64,000 nucleotides of DNA, from contig DCHS01000035.1 of the NCBI GenBank assembly GCA_002314875.1, positions 32,077 through 96,076 of the forward strand, written 5' to 3'. Below, one piece after another: positions 9,736-16,797 of the stretch; position 1 is the stretch's first letter, and every line of letters starts with the position of its first letter. Source of the stretch: Prevotellaceae bacterium UBA1746. GTDB taxonomy: Bacteria > Bacteroidota > Bacteroidia > Bacteroidales > Bacteroidaceae. The position numbers and the translations under genes are program-made. The notes under the pieces are model-generated. The model had not been told where the DNA came from and ran no database searches. It saw only the letters and a program-made list of their open reading frames with translations.

Positions 9736-11424
9736 TTATTTCACCACCTTCCTGCCATTCTGAATGTAGAAGCGGAGACCATCCAATGAGGTGACGAGGC
9801 GGCCTGAAAGGTCGTAGCAGGGTGTTGCAGAAGTCTTTGCAACAGGGAAAGTGACACCATCGGGTTCACCGAGTTTGACATACTGATAATCCGAAACCTC
9901 GGAGTAGTTCTCGTAGCCGTAATAGTCAAAGCGGAAGGCCTTGACCGTATAGGCATACTGTCCTTCCCATTCAAGATCATCAAAGGTCGTGTCATAGCAT
10001 TCGGCATCACATCTATTCTCGTCCACGAGTGTATAGCGAGTCGTTGACTCCTCAATTTGCTGGGTGATGACGAAGTCATCGATGAAGAAACTGTTGAGAC
10101 CAGCGGGCTCGATGGCAATTCGCATGTCCTTCATACCATCATCCATCGTCCATGTGGCTTCAACATAACCGCTGGCAGGAATATTGACAACGTGGATGTT
10201 CAACGACTGCTTGCCGCTTTCATCGACGATGATGTTTTCTGTATTATAGATGTTCAAAGTCTCAGCCTTAGCGTTGGTATAGGCCTTGAGACTAATGGTA
10301 TATACACCTTTGCTGGCACTGAGATCAAGCACCGGTGTCTTTAAGTAGTTGTAACCACGATAACCCTGGGTCTTAGAACCCTGAGTCGTACCAATCATTC
10401 CCTCAGCGACAGCCAGTTTATTACCAATCCAGCCCAGGTGATCAGCATAGCCGTCAAGACCATCCACAGAATAAGGAACCTCAACAGAACCTACATAGGT
10501 ATCCTTGAAGTAATCAGCGAAAACACTGACATCCTCACCGGCTTCCAACTGGTCAACGCGGTAGTTTGAGACGATATATTCCCATGCCTTGGGCGTATGT
10601 TCCCAATTCGCAGTGTAAGAACTCTCAGTGACCTCCAATGGTTTAAGTGTTACCGGTTTCAGGAAACCATCGACGCACTTGTCTGCAGACTTATGGCTGC
10701 TTGCAGCACCCTTGACAGCGGAAACATTATAGAAGTAGGTCTCTTCGGCATCGAGGCCGTCGAGGGCGTAGGAAGTGCCTGTAACACGCTCATTCTTCTT
10801 GACATAGACAGGAGCATACTGCGCATAGTCCATGCCCTGAACAAGGAGTTTTCCTACATTGCGACTGCCCTCGGCATGGAGAGAAATGCGAACGCTGGAG
10901 ATTTCAGGAACGACTTGTGAGAAAGCCTCAAAAATGTCCAGATCATAGTTAGTGGCAAAGTAATTGCTGTTACCCTCGCCATAAATGATGCGTTCACCGC
11001 CAGCATTATACAATTCAATGAGGAAGTTGCTGGTGTTGTCAGCCGTCACACCTTCATTGTCATATTGCAAAGCAGCCAAAACGAGTTTGCGAAACTGACC
11101 ATCAGCCAATGTAAGTTCCACATAGTCACCGTCTTTCTCCAATGCCCAACCTTTCAATTCAGAAAGATATTTTCCATTGGAAGTCACACATTCGGGCAGT
11201 GTGCTCTTTGAAAAGTCAGCCGTTTCCTCCAGCAGATTACTTACATCTTCACGATAGACATTCAGCAAGTAAGACTGTGCTCCCTCTACACTCCCCCAAT
11301 GGGCAACGAAAGCCGAACCAGTGAAGTCTGAATAATCGCCGATTTCAGGTGTTGCCAAAGTTTGTGCAGAAAGCGTGGCAGCAGACATTGCCAAACCAAC
11401 TAATGCGAAATGAAGTTTTTTCAT
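9736..11424 (-). CDS. Secreted multi-domain beta protein with fibronectin-like repeats and a YDLxGR tail
   Basis: About 562 residues from Met at 11424, which gives a clean signal peptide (MKKLHFALVGLAMSAATLSAQ); an ATG at 11436 is the alternative. The body alternates fibronectin-III-like modules (W-x(n)-YxLxV and YxYxVxA patterns) with jelly-roll-like segments (SFFIDDFVITQ). The C-terminus (CYDLSGRLV, YIQNGRKVVK) matches the tails of the CotH protein at 34.5 kb and the LRR protein at 54.3 kb, suggesting a shared export or anchoring signal. No catalytic motif was seen. Surface adhesion or substrate binding is an inference. It precedes the GH97 gene by 77 bases. Confidence 0.7.
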   Translation of the reverse strand: MKKLHFALVGLAMSAATLSAQTLATPEIGDYSDFTGSAFVAHWGSVEGAQSYLLNVYREDVSNLLEETADFSKSTLPECVTSNGKYLSELKGWALEKDGDYVELTLADGQFRKLVLAALQYDNEGVTADNTSNFLIELYNAGGERIIYGEGNSNYFATNYDLDIFEAFSQVVPEISSVRISLHAEGSRNVGKLLVQGMDYAQYAPVYVKKNERVTGTSYALDGLDAEETYFYNVSAVKGAASSHKSADKCVDGFLKPVTLKPLEVTESSYTANWEHTPKAWEYIVSNYRVDQLEAGEDVSVFADYFKDTYVGSVEVPYSVDGLDGYADHLGWIGNKLAVAEGMIGTTQGSKTQGYRGYNYLKTPVLDLSASKGVYTISLKAYTNAKAETLNIYNTENIIVDESGKQSLNIHVVNIPASGYVEATWTMDDGMKDMRIAIEPAGLNSFFIDDFVITQQIEESTTRYTLVDENRCDAECYDTTFDDLEWEGQYAYTVKAFRFDYYGYENYSEVSDYQYVKLGEPDGVTFPVAKTSATPCYDLSGRLVTSLDGLRFYIQNGRKVVK

Positions 11425-11457
11425 AGTTGCTTTCATATAATATTAATATAGGAGTTG

Positions 11458-11465
11458 CAAATTTA
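11458..11465 (-). promoter_or_regulatory. -7 element for the secreted beta-domain protein
   Basis: The minus strand reads TAAATTTG, matching TAnnTTTG, about 34 bases before the start at 11424. No correctly spaced -33 TTG was found. Confidence 0.45.
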
Positions 11466-11507
11466 CAACTTTTTCCGCAATAAGAAAGGCGATTCAAAAA
11501 AAATGTG

Positions 11508-11515
11508 TATATTTG
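11508..11515 (+). promoter_or_regulatory. -7 element for the thioredoxin-like gene
   Basis: TATATTTG matches TAnnTTTG. It overlaps a possible TTG start at 11513, which is why the ATG at 11537 was chosen for the gene. Confidence 0.5.
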
Positions 11516-11536
11516 CCGATGCAAACACGATTAGTT

Positions 11537-12028
11537 ATGAAAAGAATACTCTTTATTGCTCTTACGCTGATGCTGGCCGCAATTCCCGTCAGCGCACAAT
11601 CTACGAAGTTCTACGATGAGACGATTGACCCCATAGAACAAATTGACGCCGCAGTAGCAAAGGCGCAAGCAGACGGCAAGTATGTCATCTGTCAAGTAGG
11701 TGGAAACTGGTGCAAGTGGTGTCGCTGGTTTGGTAAATTCATCACAGAGGACCAGGAGATCAACCAGGTGATTCAGGATAACTTTGTCTATATCCATGTC
11801 AATTACACCGACGGCAAGGATCCCCGCACTCAGGAAGCAATGAAACGTCTGAAGAATCCTGCCCGCTTCGGTTTCCCCGTCCTCGTCATCTTAGACACCG
11901 ACGGCAACGTCATCCATACGCAGCAGAGTGACTACCTCGAAGAGGGTGAGGGCTACAACCACAAGCGAGTCCTTGACTTCTTTAACCATTGGACCCCCAC
12001 TGCTGTCACCACACTGAAAATCAGATAG
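11537..12028 (+). CDS. Exported thioredoxin-fold protein with WCKWC motif
   Basis: A 163-residue protein with a signal peptide (MKRILFIALTLMLAAIPVSAQ) and a thioredoxin-like fold (about 30-150). The redox motif is Trp58-Cys59-Lys60-Trp61-Cys62, and the cis-Pro segment is FGFPVLVILD. The pattern DAAVAKAQADGKYV before the active site is typical of the thioredoxin_7/DUF255-like group. It probably handles disulfides or acts as a thiol reductase in the periplasm; partners cannot be read from the sequence. It stands alone between a divergent promoter and its own terminator. Confidence 0.8.
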   Translation: MKRILFIALTLMLAAIPVSAQSTKFYDETIDPIEQIDAAVAKAQADGKYVICQVGGNWCKWCRWFGKFITEDQEINQVIQDNFVYIHVNYTDGKDPRTQEAMKRLKNPARFGFPVLVILDTDGNVIHTQQSDYLEEGEGYNHKRVLDFFNHWTPTAVTTLKIR

Positions 12029-12068
12029 TTTGTCTAAAAGACTATACAGCCTCGAAGAGGCGGTCATT

Positions 12069-12098
12069 AACCGGGTACACCGAAGGTGTGCTCGGTTT
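12069..12098 (+). terminator. Terminator of the thioredoxin-like gene
   Basis: A 12-bp stem with two G-U pairs (12069-12080 with 12086-12097), a 5-base loop and a short TTTT tract. Confidence 0.7.
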
Positions 12099-12179
12099 TG
12101 GTATAAAAAAGAGCACAGTGTCTGGAAGACAACACCTCGTCATACAAAAAAAGAAATGGAAAAACAAGGAAAAAAGTAA

Positions 12180-12219
12180 TTGCAAACCTTGCAGGCTCTT
12201 AGTTGCAAGCCTTGCAGGC
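12180..12219 (+). promoter_or_regulatory. Tandem operator-like repeat upstream of ftsZ
   Basis: Two copies of TTGCAARCCTTGCAGGC, at 12180-12196 and 12203-12219, 23 bases apart (about two helical turns), 33-72 bases upstream of the ftsZ -7 element. The core TTGCAAACCTTGCA occurs again at 14523-14536, upstream of the convergent neighbour. Confidence 0.5.
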
Positions 12220-12251
12220 GCGTGACGTGCGTATAAAGAGAAAAAACATCG

Positions 12252-12259
12252 TACTTTTG
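12252..12259 (+). promoter_or_regulatory. -7 element for ftsZ
   Basis: TACTTTTG, about 56 bases before the ATG. No -33 TTG at the normal spacing, which would fit activation through the repeats just upstream. Confidence 0.55.
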
Positions 12260-12314
12260 CAGCCAGAAACGCGAAGAATTTGCGCTGAACAAAAGCAAAA
12301 AAACTACATCAAAA

Positions 12315-13655
12315 ATGCAAAACGAAGAACTTCTTATAGAGATGGAACCTATCAAGGACAAGAGCCGTGGCATCATTAAGGTCATCGGCGTAGGTGGTGG
12401 CGGTGGCAATGCCGTCAGAAATATGTATCGTAAAGGCTGCGAGGGCGTCAGTTATGCTGTGTGCAACACAGATAGCCAGGCTCTCTCACGCACTGAAATT
12501 CCCGTTCGCATCCAGTTGGGAAAGGAAGGTCTCGGTGTCGGCGGCGATCCAGTCAAGGGTCGCGCCAAGGCTGAAGAAAGCCTGAAAGAACTGGAGAGTC
12601 TCCTCAACGACGGCACACAGATGGTCTTCATCACGGCCGGTATGGGAGGAGGAACTGGAACGGGTGCAGCGCCTGTCATCGCTCAGATGGCTCGCGAGCG
12701 TGGCATCCTGACCATTGGCGTCGTCACCATCCCCTTTGCCTTTGAAAAGCGCAAACGTATTGAAAAAGCCCTCGTCGGCGTACAGCAGCTGAGCAGCCAG
12801 GTTGATGCTCTCCTCGTCATCAACAACGAGCGTCTGATGGAGATTTATGCCGATGGTAACACCACCTGTACGGAAGCCTTCGAACATGCTGATGACATCC
12901 TCACGGTTTCAACCCGCAGCATTGCCGAAGTCATCACCATAGAGGGTATTATCAACCGCGACTTCTGCGATGTCAAATCGGTCATGCAGGACGGTGGAAG
13001 TGCGATCATCTCCATCGGTCACGGCAAGGGCGAGCATCGTATCCTCAAAGCTGTCGAAGAGGCACTGGACTCACCATTGCTTACAGGTGTTGACATTGAG
13101 AATGCCCAAAAGATGCTCTGTATTGTCTATACTGGAACCAAGCGTCCGGTAAAGATTACCGAGATGTCGGAAATCTATGACTTCATGGACATGCTGAATC
13201 CTGATCTTGAGGTCTTCTTCGGCCTTTATCCCGACGAGGAACTGGACGAGGATGTCAAGGTATCCATCATTGCCACGGGCTTCAACAGCATCACCTGTCA
13301 GGATACACCGAAGTTGAGCACCGATGAGATGACGCAACTGCTCAAAGAACATTATTATGGTCCCGACAAGAGATCAAAGAGAAATAACGAACCTGCCACT
13401 TCAGCACCAGAACAACCTACAGAACTTAACGATAATACTTCTGAAGTTGCTGTGGTGTCAGGCGTTGTGGCTCCCGCAGGTGAAGAACCTGCGGGGGCAG
13501 CACCTCAACCTGCTGCCGCTATTGAGGACCCCCCAACAGAAAAGGAAGAGAGAAAAGAGAGTAAAAAAAGAAAGAAGGGTAAAAGTTGGATTACCACCCT
13601 TCAGGAATACCTTATCGATATTGTCAAGGAAGACGAAACCTATTCGGTGGAATAA
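12315..13655 (+). CDS. ftsZ: Cell division protein FtsZ (divergent, outside a dcw cluster)
   Basis: A 446-residue tubulin homologue. It has the glycine-rich GVGGGGGNAV loop (about 26-34), the tubulin signature GGGTGTG (111-117), and an intact T7 synergy loop with Asn214, Asp216 and Asp219 (GIINRDFCDV), so GTP binding and hydrolysis should work. The core ends near residue 350. The tail is a long Pro/Ala/Glu-rich linker, then a Lys-rich stretch and TTLQEYLIDIVKEDETYSVE; I do not see the usual conserved FtsA-binding peptide. No ftsA, ftsQ or mur gene is adjacent, unlike the usual dcw arrangement. It could be the only ftsZ after rearrangement, or a second paralogue. ZapA-type partners are not visible here. 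Confidence 0.93.
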   Translation: MQNEELLIEMEPIKDKSRGIIKVIGVGGGGGNAVRNMYRKGCEGVSYAVCNTDSQALSRTEIPVRIQLGKEGLGVGGDPVKGRAKAEESLKELESLLNDGTQMVFITAGMGGGTGTGAAPVIAQMARERGILTIGVVTIPFAFEKRKRIEKALVGVQQLSSQVDALLVINNERLMEIYADGNTTCTEAFEHADDILTVSTRSIAEVITIEGIINRDFCDVKSVMQDGGSAIISIGHGKGEHRILKAVEEALDSPLLTGVDIENAQKMLCIVYTGTKRPVKITEMSEIYDFMDMLNPDLEVFFGLYPDEELDEDVKVSIIATGFNSITCQDTPKLSTDEMTQLLKEHYYGPDKRSKRNNEPATSAPEQPTELNDNTSEVAVVSGVVAPAGEEPAGAAPQPAAAIEDPPTEKEERKESKKRKKGKSWITTLQEYLIDIVKEDETYSVE

Positions 13656-13685
13656 AAAAAGTGGCTCGCAGTTTTTGCGAGCCAC
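13654..13685 (-). terminator. Terminator between ftsZ and the convergent unknown gene
   Basis: A 10-bp stem GTGGCTCGCA/TGCGAGCCAC (13661-13670 with 13676-13685) with a seven-base T tract on the minus strand. It overlaps the end of ftsZ and may stop both genes. Confidence 0.85.
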
Positions 13686-13696
13686 CATATCAAAAA

Positions 13697-14458
13697 CTAT
13701 ACTTGTGCGTTCCAGCAGACGAGGGTTTGAGGAACGAGAATCTGACGAGCCTCGGAACGGCCACCGGTGATGTAATACTTCATAGCGATTGTCTCGTCGA
13801 GGACATGACGCAAAGCCTCATGAATACGGCTGATCTTCTCGTGGATGGAATTGTCCAACGGATCACAAATTCGGACGATGCTCTTGCGATCCTTCTTCTC
13901 GTGGAAGGCAGAACCCTTGATGCACTTGTAAATCTCCAGAAGTTCCTTGAAATAGTCACCCATCTCCTTGAGGATAATGCCTTCAGGATGACGAAGGAAA
14001 AGCAAGAAAACAGCACGGGGGAGCGGACGAAGCTGTACCTCGACATTATTATACTCCGGAAGGAAGATGCGGTAGTCACTCGTGATGTAAAGACGTGAGA
14101 GGGTGCGCTGTGGACGCAGAAGTTCAAGGAGAGAATCTTCGTTGACCCCCAGATTGCGGAGTTCCTGGATGGCATCGCGAACCTTGTCCATCTTTGCCAT
14201 CACAGCATCAGGATACAGCGTCTGTTCCTTTGCTCGGGAGCGGTATTTTTCATCTATAATAGAATAGTAGTCATTGAGTTGTTCCTGACTGAGCAAGTCG
14301 CCATAGAAAGAGTCAAAAAGACCCTTTCGATTCTCAATCTGCTTCTCCATAACATGATACTGCTCTTCGCGGTATTCTCTTTCACTCTGCACCAGAAGGC
14401 CCGTCTTTTGTTCCTTCATAAGTGTCTTAAAATCAGCGGGGATGTTTTTTTCGTCCAT
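13697..14458 (-). CDS. Unknown Bacteroidales protein, possible regulator
   Basis: A 253-residue cytoplasmic protein without signal peptide or membrane segment. The N-terminal half is helical and charged, probably coiled coil (about 20-110). The middle (ITSDYRIFLPEYNNVEVQLRPL then PRAVFLLFLRHPEGI) recalls conserved Bacteroidales hypothetical proteins whose C-terminal part resembles a winged-helix domain; this is a resemblance only. It converges on ftsZ and shares a 14-base motif in its upstream region with ftsZ, which hints at common control. I do not assign a function. Confidence 0.7.
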   Translation of the reverse strand: MDEKNIPADFKTLMKEQKTGLLVQSEREYREEQYHVMEKQIENRKGLFDSFYGDLLSQEQLNDYYSIIDEKYRSRAKEQTLYPDAVMAKMDKVRDAIQELRNLGVNEDSLLELLRPQRTLSRLYITSDYRIFLPEYNNVEVQLRPLPRAVFLLFLRHPEGIILKEMGDYFKELLEIYKCIKGSAFHEKKDRKSIVRICDPLDNSIHEKISRIHEALRHVLDETIAMKYYITGGRSEARQILVPQTLVCWNAQV

Positions 14459-14479
14459 AGTCGTTCTACTTTATCGGCG

Positions 14480-14536
14480 CAAAATTACAGAAATATTCTG
14501 AAAGCGCCAATAATATTTTTCTTTGCAAACCTTGCA
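14480..14536 (-). promoter_or_regulatory. Promoter of the unknown gene at 13.7-14.5 kb, with ftsZ-type motif
   Basis: On the minus strand: TTG (14508-14510), a 20-base spacer, then TAATTTTG (14480-14487). The sequence TTGCAAACCTTGCA at 14523-14536, on the plus strand, is identical to the core of the first ftsZ upstream repeat. Confidence 0.6.
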
Positions 14537-14540
14537 ACGC

Positions 14541-14969
14541 TTATTTTTCTTCAATTTCCGCATCAGCTATTTCAGAGTCTGAAGAACCTGATTTTCTCCA
14601 GTTTTTGAAAGCTTGAAGTTCCTGATGTAACTGCGTGATGGCCCATACGACGATGGTGGCATCATCAACAAAGCCTGCAATCGGCGCTATATCCGGGATG
14701 ACATCCAACGGATTGACGACATACACCACAGCAGCAACGGCAAGGGCAAGATTTCTCACGGAGTACTGCTTGTACTCCCCTTTTGACACGCCCTTGACAT
14801 ACTGCAAGAGCAGTGACAAATCGTCAACAACTGATTGCAATCCTGACTTCTGAAGGAAGTTTTCTCCTTCGTCTGCAAGATTTTCCATCTTTTCAGCATC
14901 AGCAAGATAGGACTTGGTCTTCTTGACCCACATCTTGCGAAATACGTTAATCAATAAGTTCTTGTTCAT
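14541..14969 (-). CDS. YkvA/DUF1232 family small membrane protein
   Basis: A 142-residue protein. The DUF1232 core is the hydrophobic stretch AVAAVVYVVNPLDVIPDIAP followed by GFVDDATIVVWAI (about 75-115), matching the family's YxxxPxDxIPD signature. Flanking regions are charged. The function of the family is not established. It lies 55 bases downstream of the permease gene on the same strand and may be the last gene of a PH-protein/permease/YkvA operon. Confidence 0.85.
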   Translation of the reverse strand: MNKNLLINVFRKMWVKKTKSYLADAEKMENLADEGENFLQKSGLQSVVDDLSLLLQYVKGVSKGEYKQYSVRNLALAVAAVVYVVNPLDVIPDIAPIAGFVDDATIVVWAITQLHQELQAFKNWRKSGSSDSEIADAEIEEK

Positions 14970-15024
14970 GATTCGTTCTGTTTAGGGTTAACCAATCGTA
15001 TTATCTGGGATTCCGCTCAGGGAA

Positions 15025-16263
15025 TCAATCAATAAAGGTAAAGCCCACATCCTCAACGGCTTGTTTGATTGCTTCAGCGGAAGCAGGACCAGTAACGCGG
15101 GCTTCTTTTGTGGCTATATCAACGATGACATCCGAAACACCGGGGACGGCGAGAATGGCCTTGGTGACGGCATTGCAGCAGTGGTTGCAATTCATACCGC
15201 CGATATGGTGGACAGTTACAGCCTCATCAGTAACGACCTCTTTAGCCTTCTTTTTGAAAACCTTCGGAACAACGAGAGCGTTGATCAGAAGAATTGTCAA
15301 GAGGATCGTACAACCCCAGGCGAACCATGAGTCAGGTTCTGCGCAGCAGGCGTGTTGCATCTGGAGATTGGCGAGGAAATCAACGATGCCGTGGAATTGC
15401 AAATAATCAATCAATGTGCCAAAACCTATGGCGCCGAGGATAATCGCTGCCAGATAGGTAGCCAAGGTGCGTGTGCCCAAGACTTTACGAACAACGAGGA
15501 TGGACGCTACATTGCAGGCAGGTCCCGCCATAAGGAGGACGAGGGCTGCACCTGGAGTGAGGCCTTTCAGCATCAGTGCCACTGCAATAGGAATACTTCC
15601 TGTGGCACACAGATACATCGGAACGGCGATGCAGAGAACGAGGAGCATTGAGGCCCAGGTATTGCCCTGGAACACAGCAAAGAGACTGTCAGGAACAAAT
15701 ATGGTGATGAGTCCTGCTGCTACAAGACCGATGACAAGCCACTTGCCGATGTCCTGCATCATCTCCACAAAGGCATAGTGCAGCGCCACACGGAGTCTAT
15801 GGGCAATGCCATCGGAACCTCCGGAACTGCCGGAACATCCGGAATTACCGGAAACACCGGAACACCCGGAGTCTCCTCCGAACGCATTGACGAGGACTCC
15901 ACCAAAGACAGAGGTGACGAGAGCGGCAATGGGACGAAGCAGAGCAAAGGGCCATCCCATCAGGCTGTAAGTTGCGATGATGGAGTCCACACCCGTCTGG
16001 GGAGTGGCAATCATAAAGGCCGCTGTAGCACCTTTTGAAGCTCCCTCCTTACGAAGCGACATCGCAGTAGGGATAACGCCACAGGAGCAAAGAGGAAGGG
16101 GAATACCGAAGAGTGCAGCATAGATAACGCTCTTCAAATTCGGTTGCGCTAAATACTGAGAATAATAGCGGCCAGGGATGAATGCATGCATCAGTCCTGC
16201 CAGGAAGAAACCCAGCAGGAGATACGGTGACATCTCATTGATTAAATGAAGAATTTCTTGCAA
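15025..16263 (-). CDS. UPF0718/SO_0444-type permease with C-terminal HMA metal-binding domain
   Basis: A 412-residue integral membrane protein of about ten helices in two halves. The N half carries PLPLCSCGVIPTA, the signature of the DUF318/UPF0718 permeases, and the second half has AVPMYLCATGSIP. The cytoplasmic C-terminus is a heavy-metal-associated domain (about 345-412, GGMNCNHCC). Related SO_0444-type proteins are annotated as Cu/Zn efflux transporters, so metal export is the likely role; the metal is not determined. Between the halves (about residues 129-150) lies an unusual run of Gly-x-Ser triplets with two Cys, encoded by seven 9-bp repeats. The upstream PH-domain gene ends 11 bases before it. 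Confidence 0.85.
   Translation of the reverse strand: MQEILHLINEMSPYLLLGFFLAGLMHAFIPGRYYSQYLAQPNLKSVIYAALFGIPLPLCSCGVIPTAMSLRKEGASKGATAAFMIATPQTGVDSIIATYSLMGWPFALLRPIAALVTSVFGGVLVNAFGGDSGCSGVSGNSGCSGSSGGSDGIAHRLRVALHYAFVEMMQDIGKWLVIGLVAAGLITIFVPDSLFAVFQGNTWASMLLVLCIAVPMYLCATGSIPIAVALMLKGLTPGAALVLLMAGPACNVASILVVRKVLGTRTLATYLAAIILGAIGFGTLIDYLQFHGIVDFLANLQMQHACCAEPDSWFAWGCTILLTILLINALVVPKVFKKKAKEVVTDEAVTVHHIGGMNCNHCCNAVTKAILAVPGVSDVIVDIATKEARVTGPASAEAIKQAVEDVGFTFID
15814..15876. repeat. Seven tandem 9-bp units inside the permease gene
   Basis: Seven consecutive 9-bp units of the form GGAAnnnCC or GGAnnnnCC, in frame. On the coding (minus) strand they give a (Gly-x-Ser)7 linker containing two Cys. 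Confidence 0.8.
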
Positions 16264-16274
16264 TGCCTTTTACC

Positions 16275-16766
16275 TTATTCTTTGTTGTCAGGATGATTGA
16301 TAGCAGAAACGATGGTTTTGCGAATCTTCATCGGTTGCTCGATGCAATGTACCCTGTGAGAGGTTCCGCCACTGCCGACGAGTTCGATGCAGCCAGTGCC
16401 AATGATGCGCTGCCAGAAAGTCTGGTAGAAATTCACCGTCTCAATCTTGAAAAGAGGGATCTCTGTCATCTCAATGCTGAAGATACCGTCTTTCTGGATG
16501 AAGCGGTTCGTCGTCACTGCAAATTCTGTGCGGCTGCGGAGGATTCTGCCAACGAGATAAACACAGAGCGCAAGGACGAGAGCCACACCTCCAACGATGT
16601 AGAGAAGGGGATTCACGAGCATGGAGCCAGCAATAAATGCGCCAATTCCAACAAGAATAAAAACGAAGGTAAAAAAGAGGTACCACCAGATGTAACTCCA
16701 ATGAAGACGTCCGTTCAGCACAATCTTCTCGCCTTTTTCGAGGCTGTCAGTAATATAGTTTGCCAT
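16275..16766 (-). CDS. Bacterial PH-domain (bPH2/YdbT-like) membrane protein
   Basis: A 163-residue protein. Two hydrophobic helices (about 28-50 and 55-78) are followed by a bPH2 domain with TEFAVTTNRFIQKDGIFS and IPLFKIETVNFYQTFWQRIIGTG, typical of YdbS/YdbT-type proteins. The function of the family is poorly known; membrane-associated assembly is an inference. It probably leads an operon with the permease, 11 bases downstream. The 30 bases before it contain AATT-rich repeats (GAATTTTGAATTTTGAATT). Confidence 0.8.
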   Translation of the reverse strand: MANYITDSLEKGEKIVLNGRLHWSYIWWYLFFTFVFILVGIGAFIAGSMLVNPLLYIVGGVALVLALCVYLVGRILRSRTEFAVTTNRFIQKDGIFSIEMTEIPLFKIETVNFYQTFWQRIIGTGCIELVGSGGTSHRVHCIEQPMKIRKTIVSAINHPDNKE

Positions 16767-16797
16767 GGAATATGAATTTTGAATTTTGAATTATGAA

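Noticed and set aside
15814..15876. CRISPR-like short repeats
   Set aside because: The units are 9 bp with no spacers and lie inside a coding sequence. The repeats at 31284-31388 and 34441-34524 also lack spacers and cas genes.
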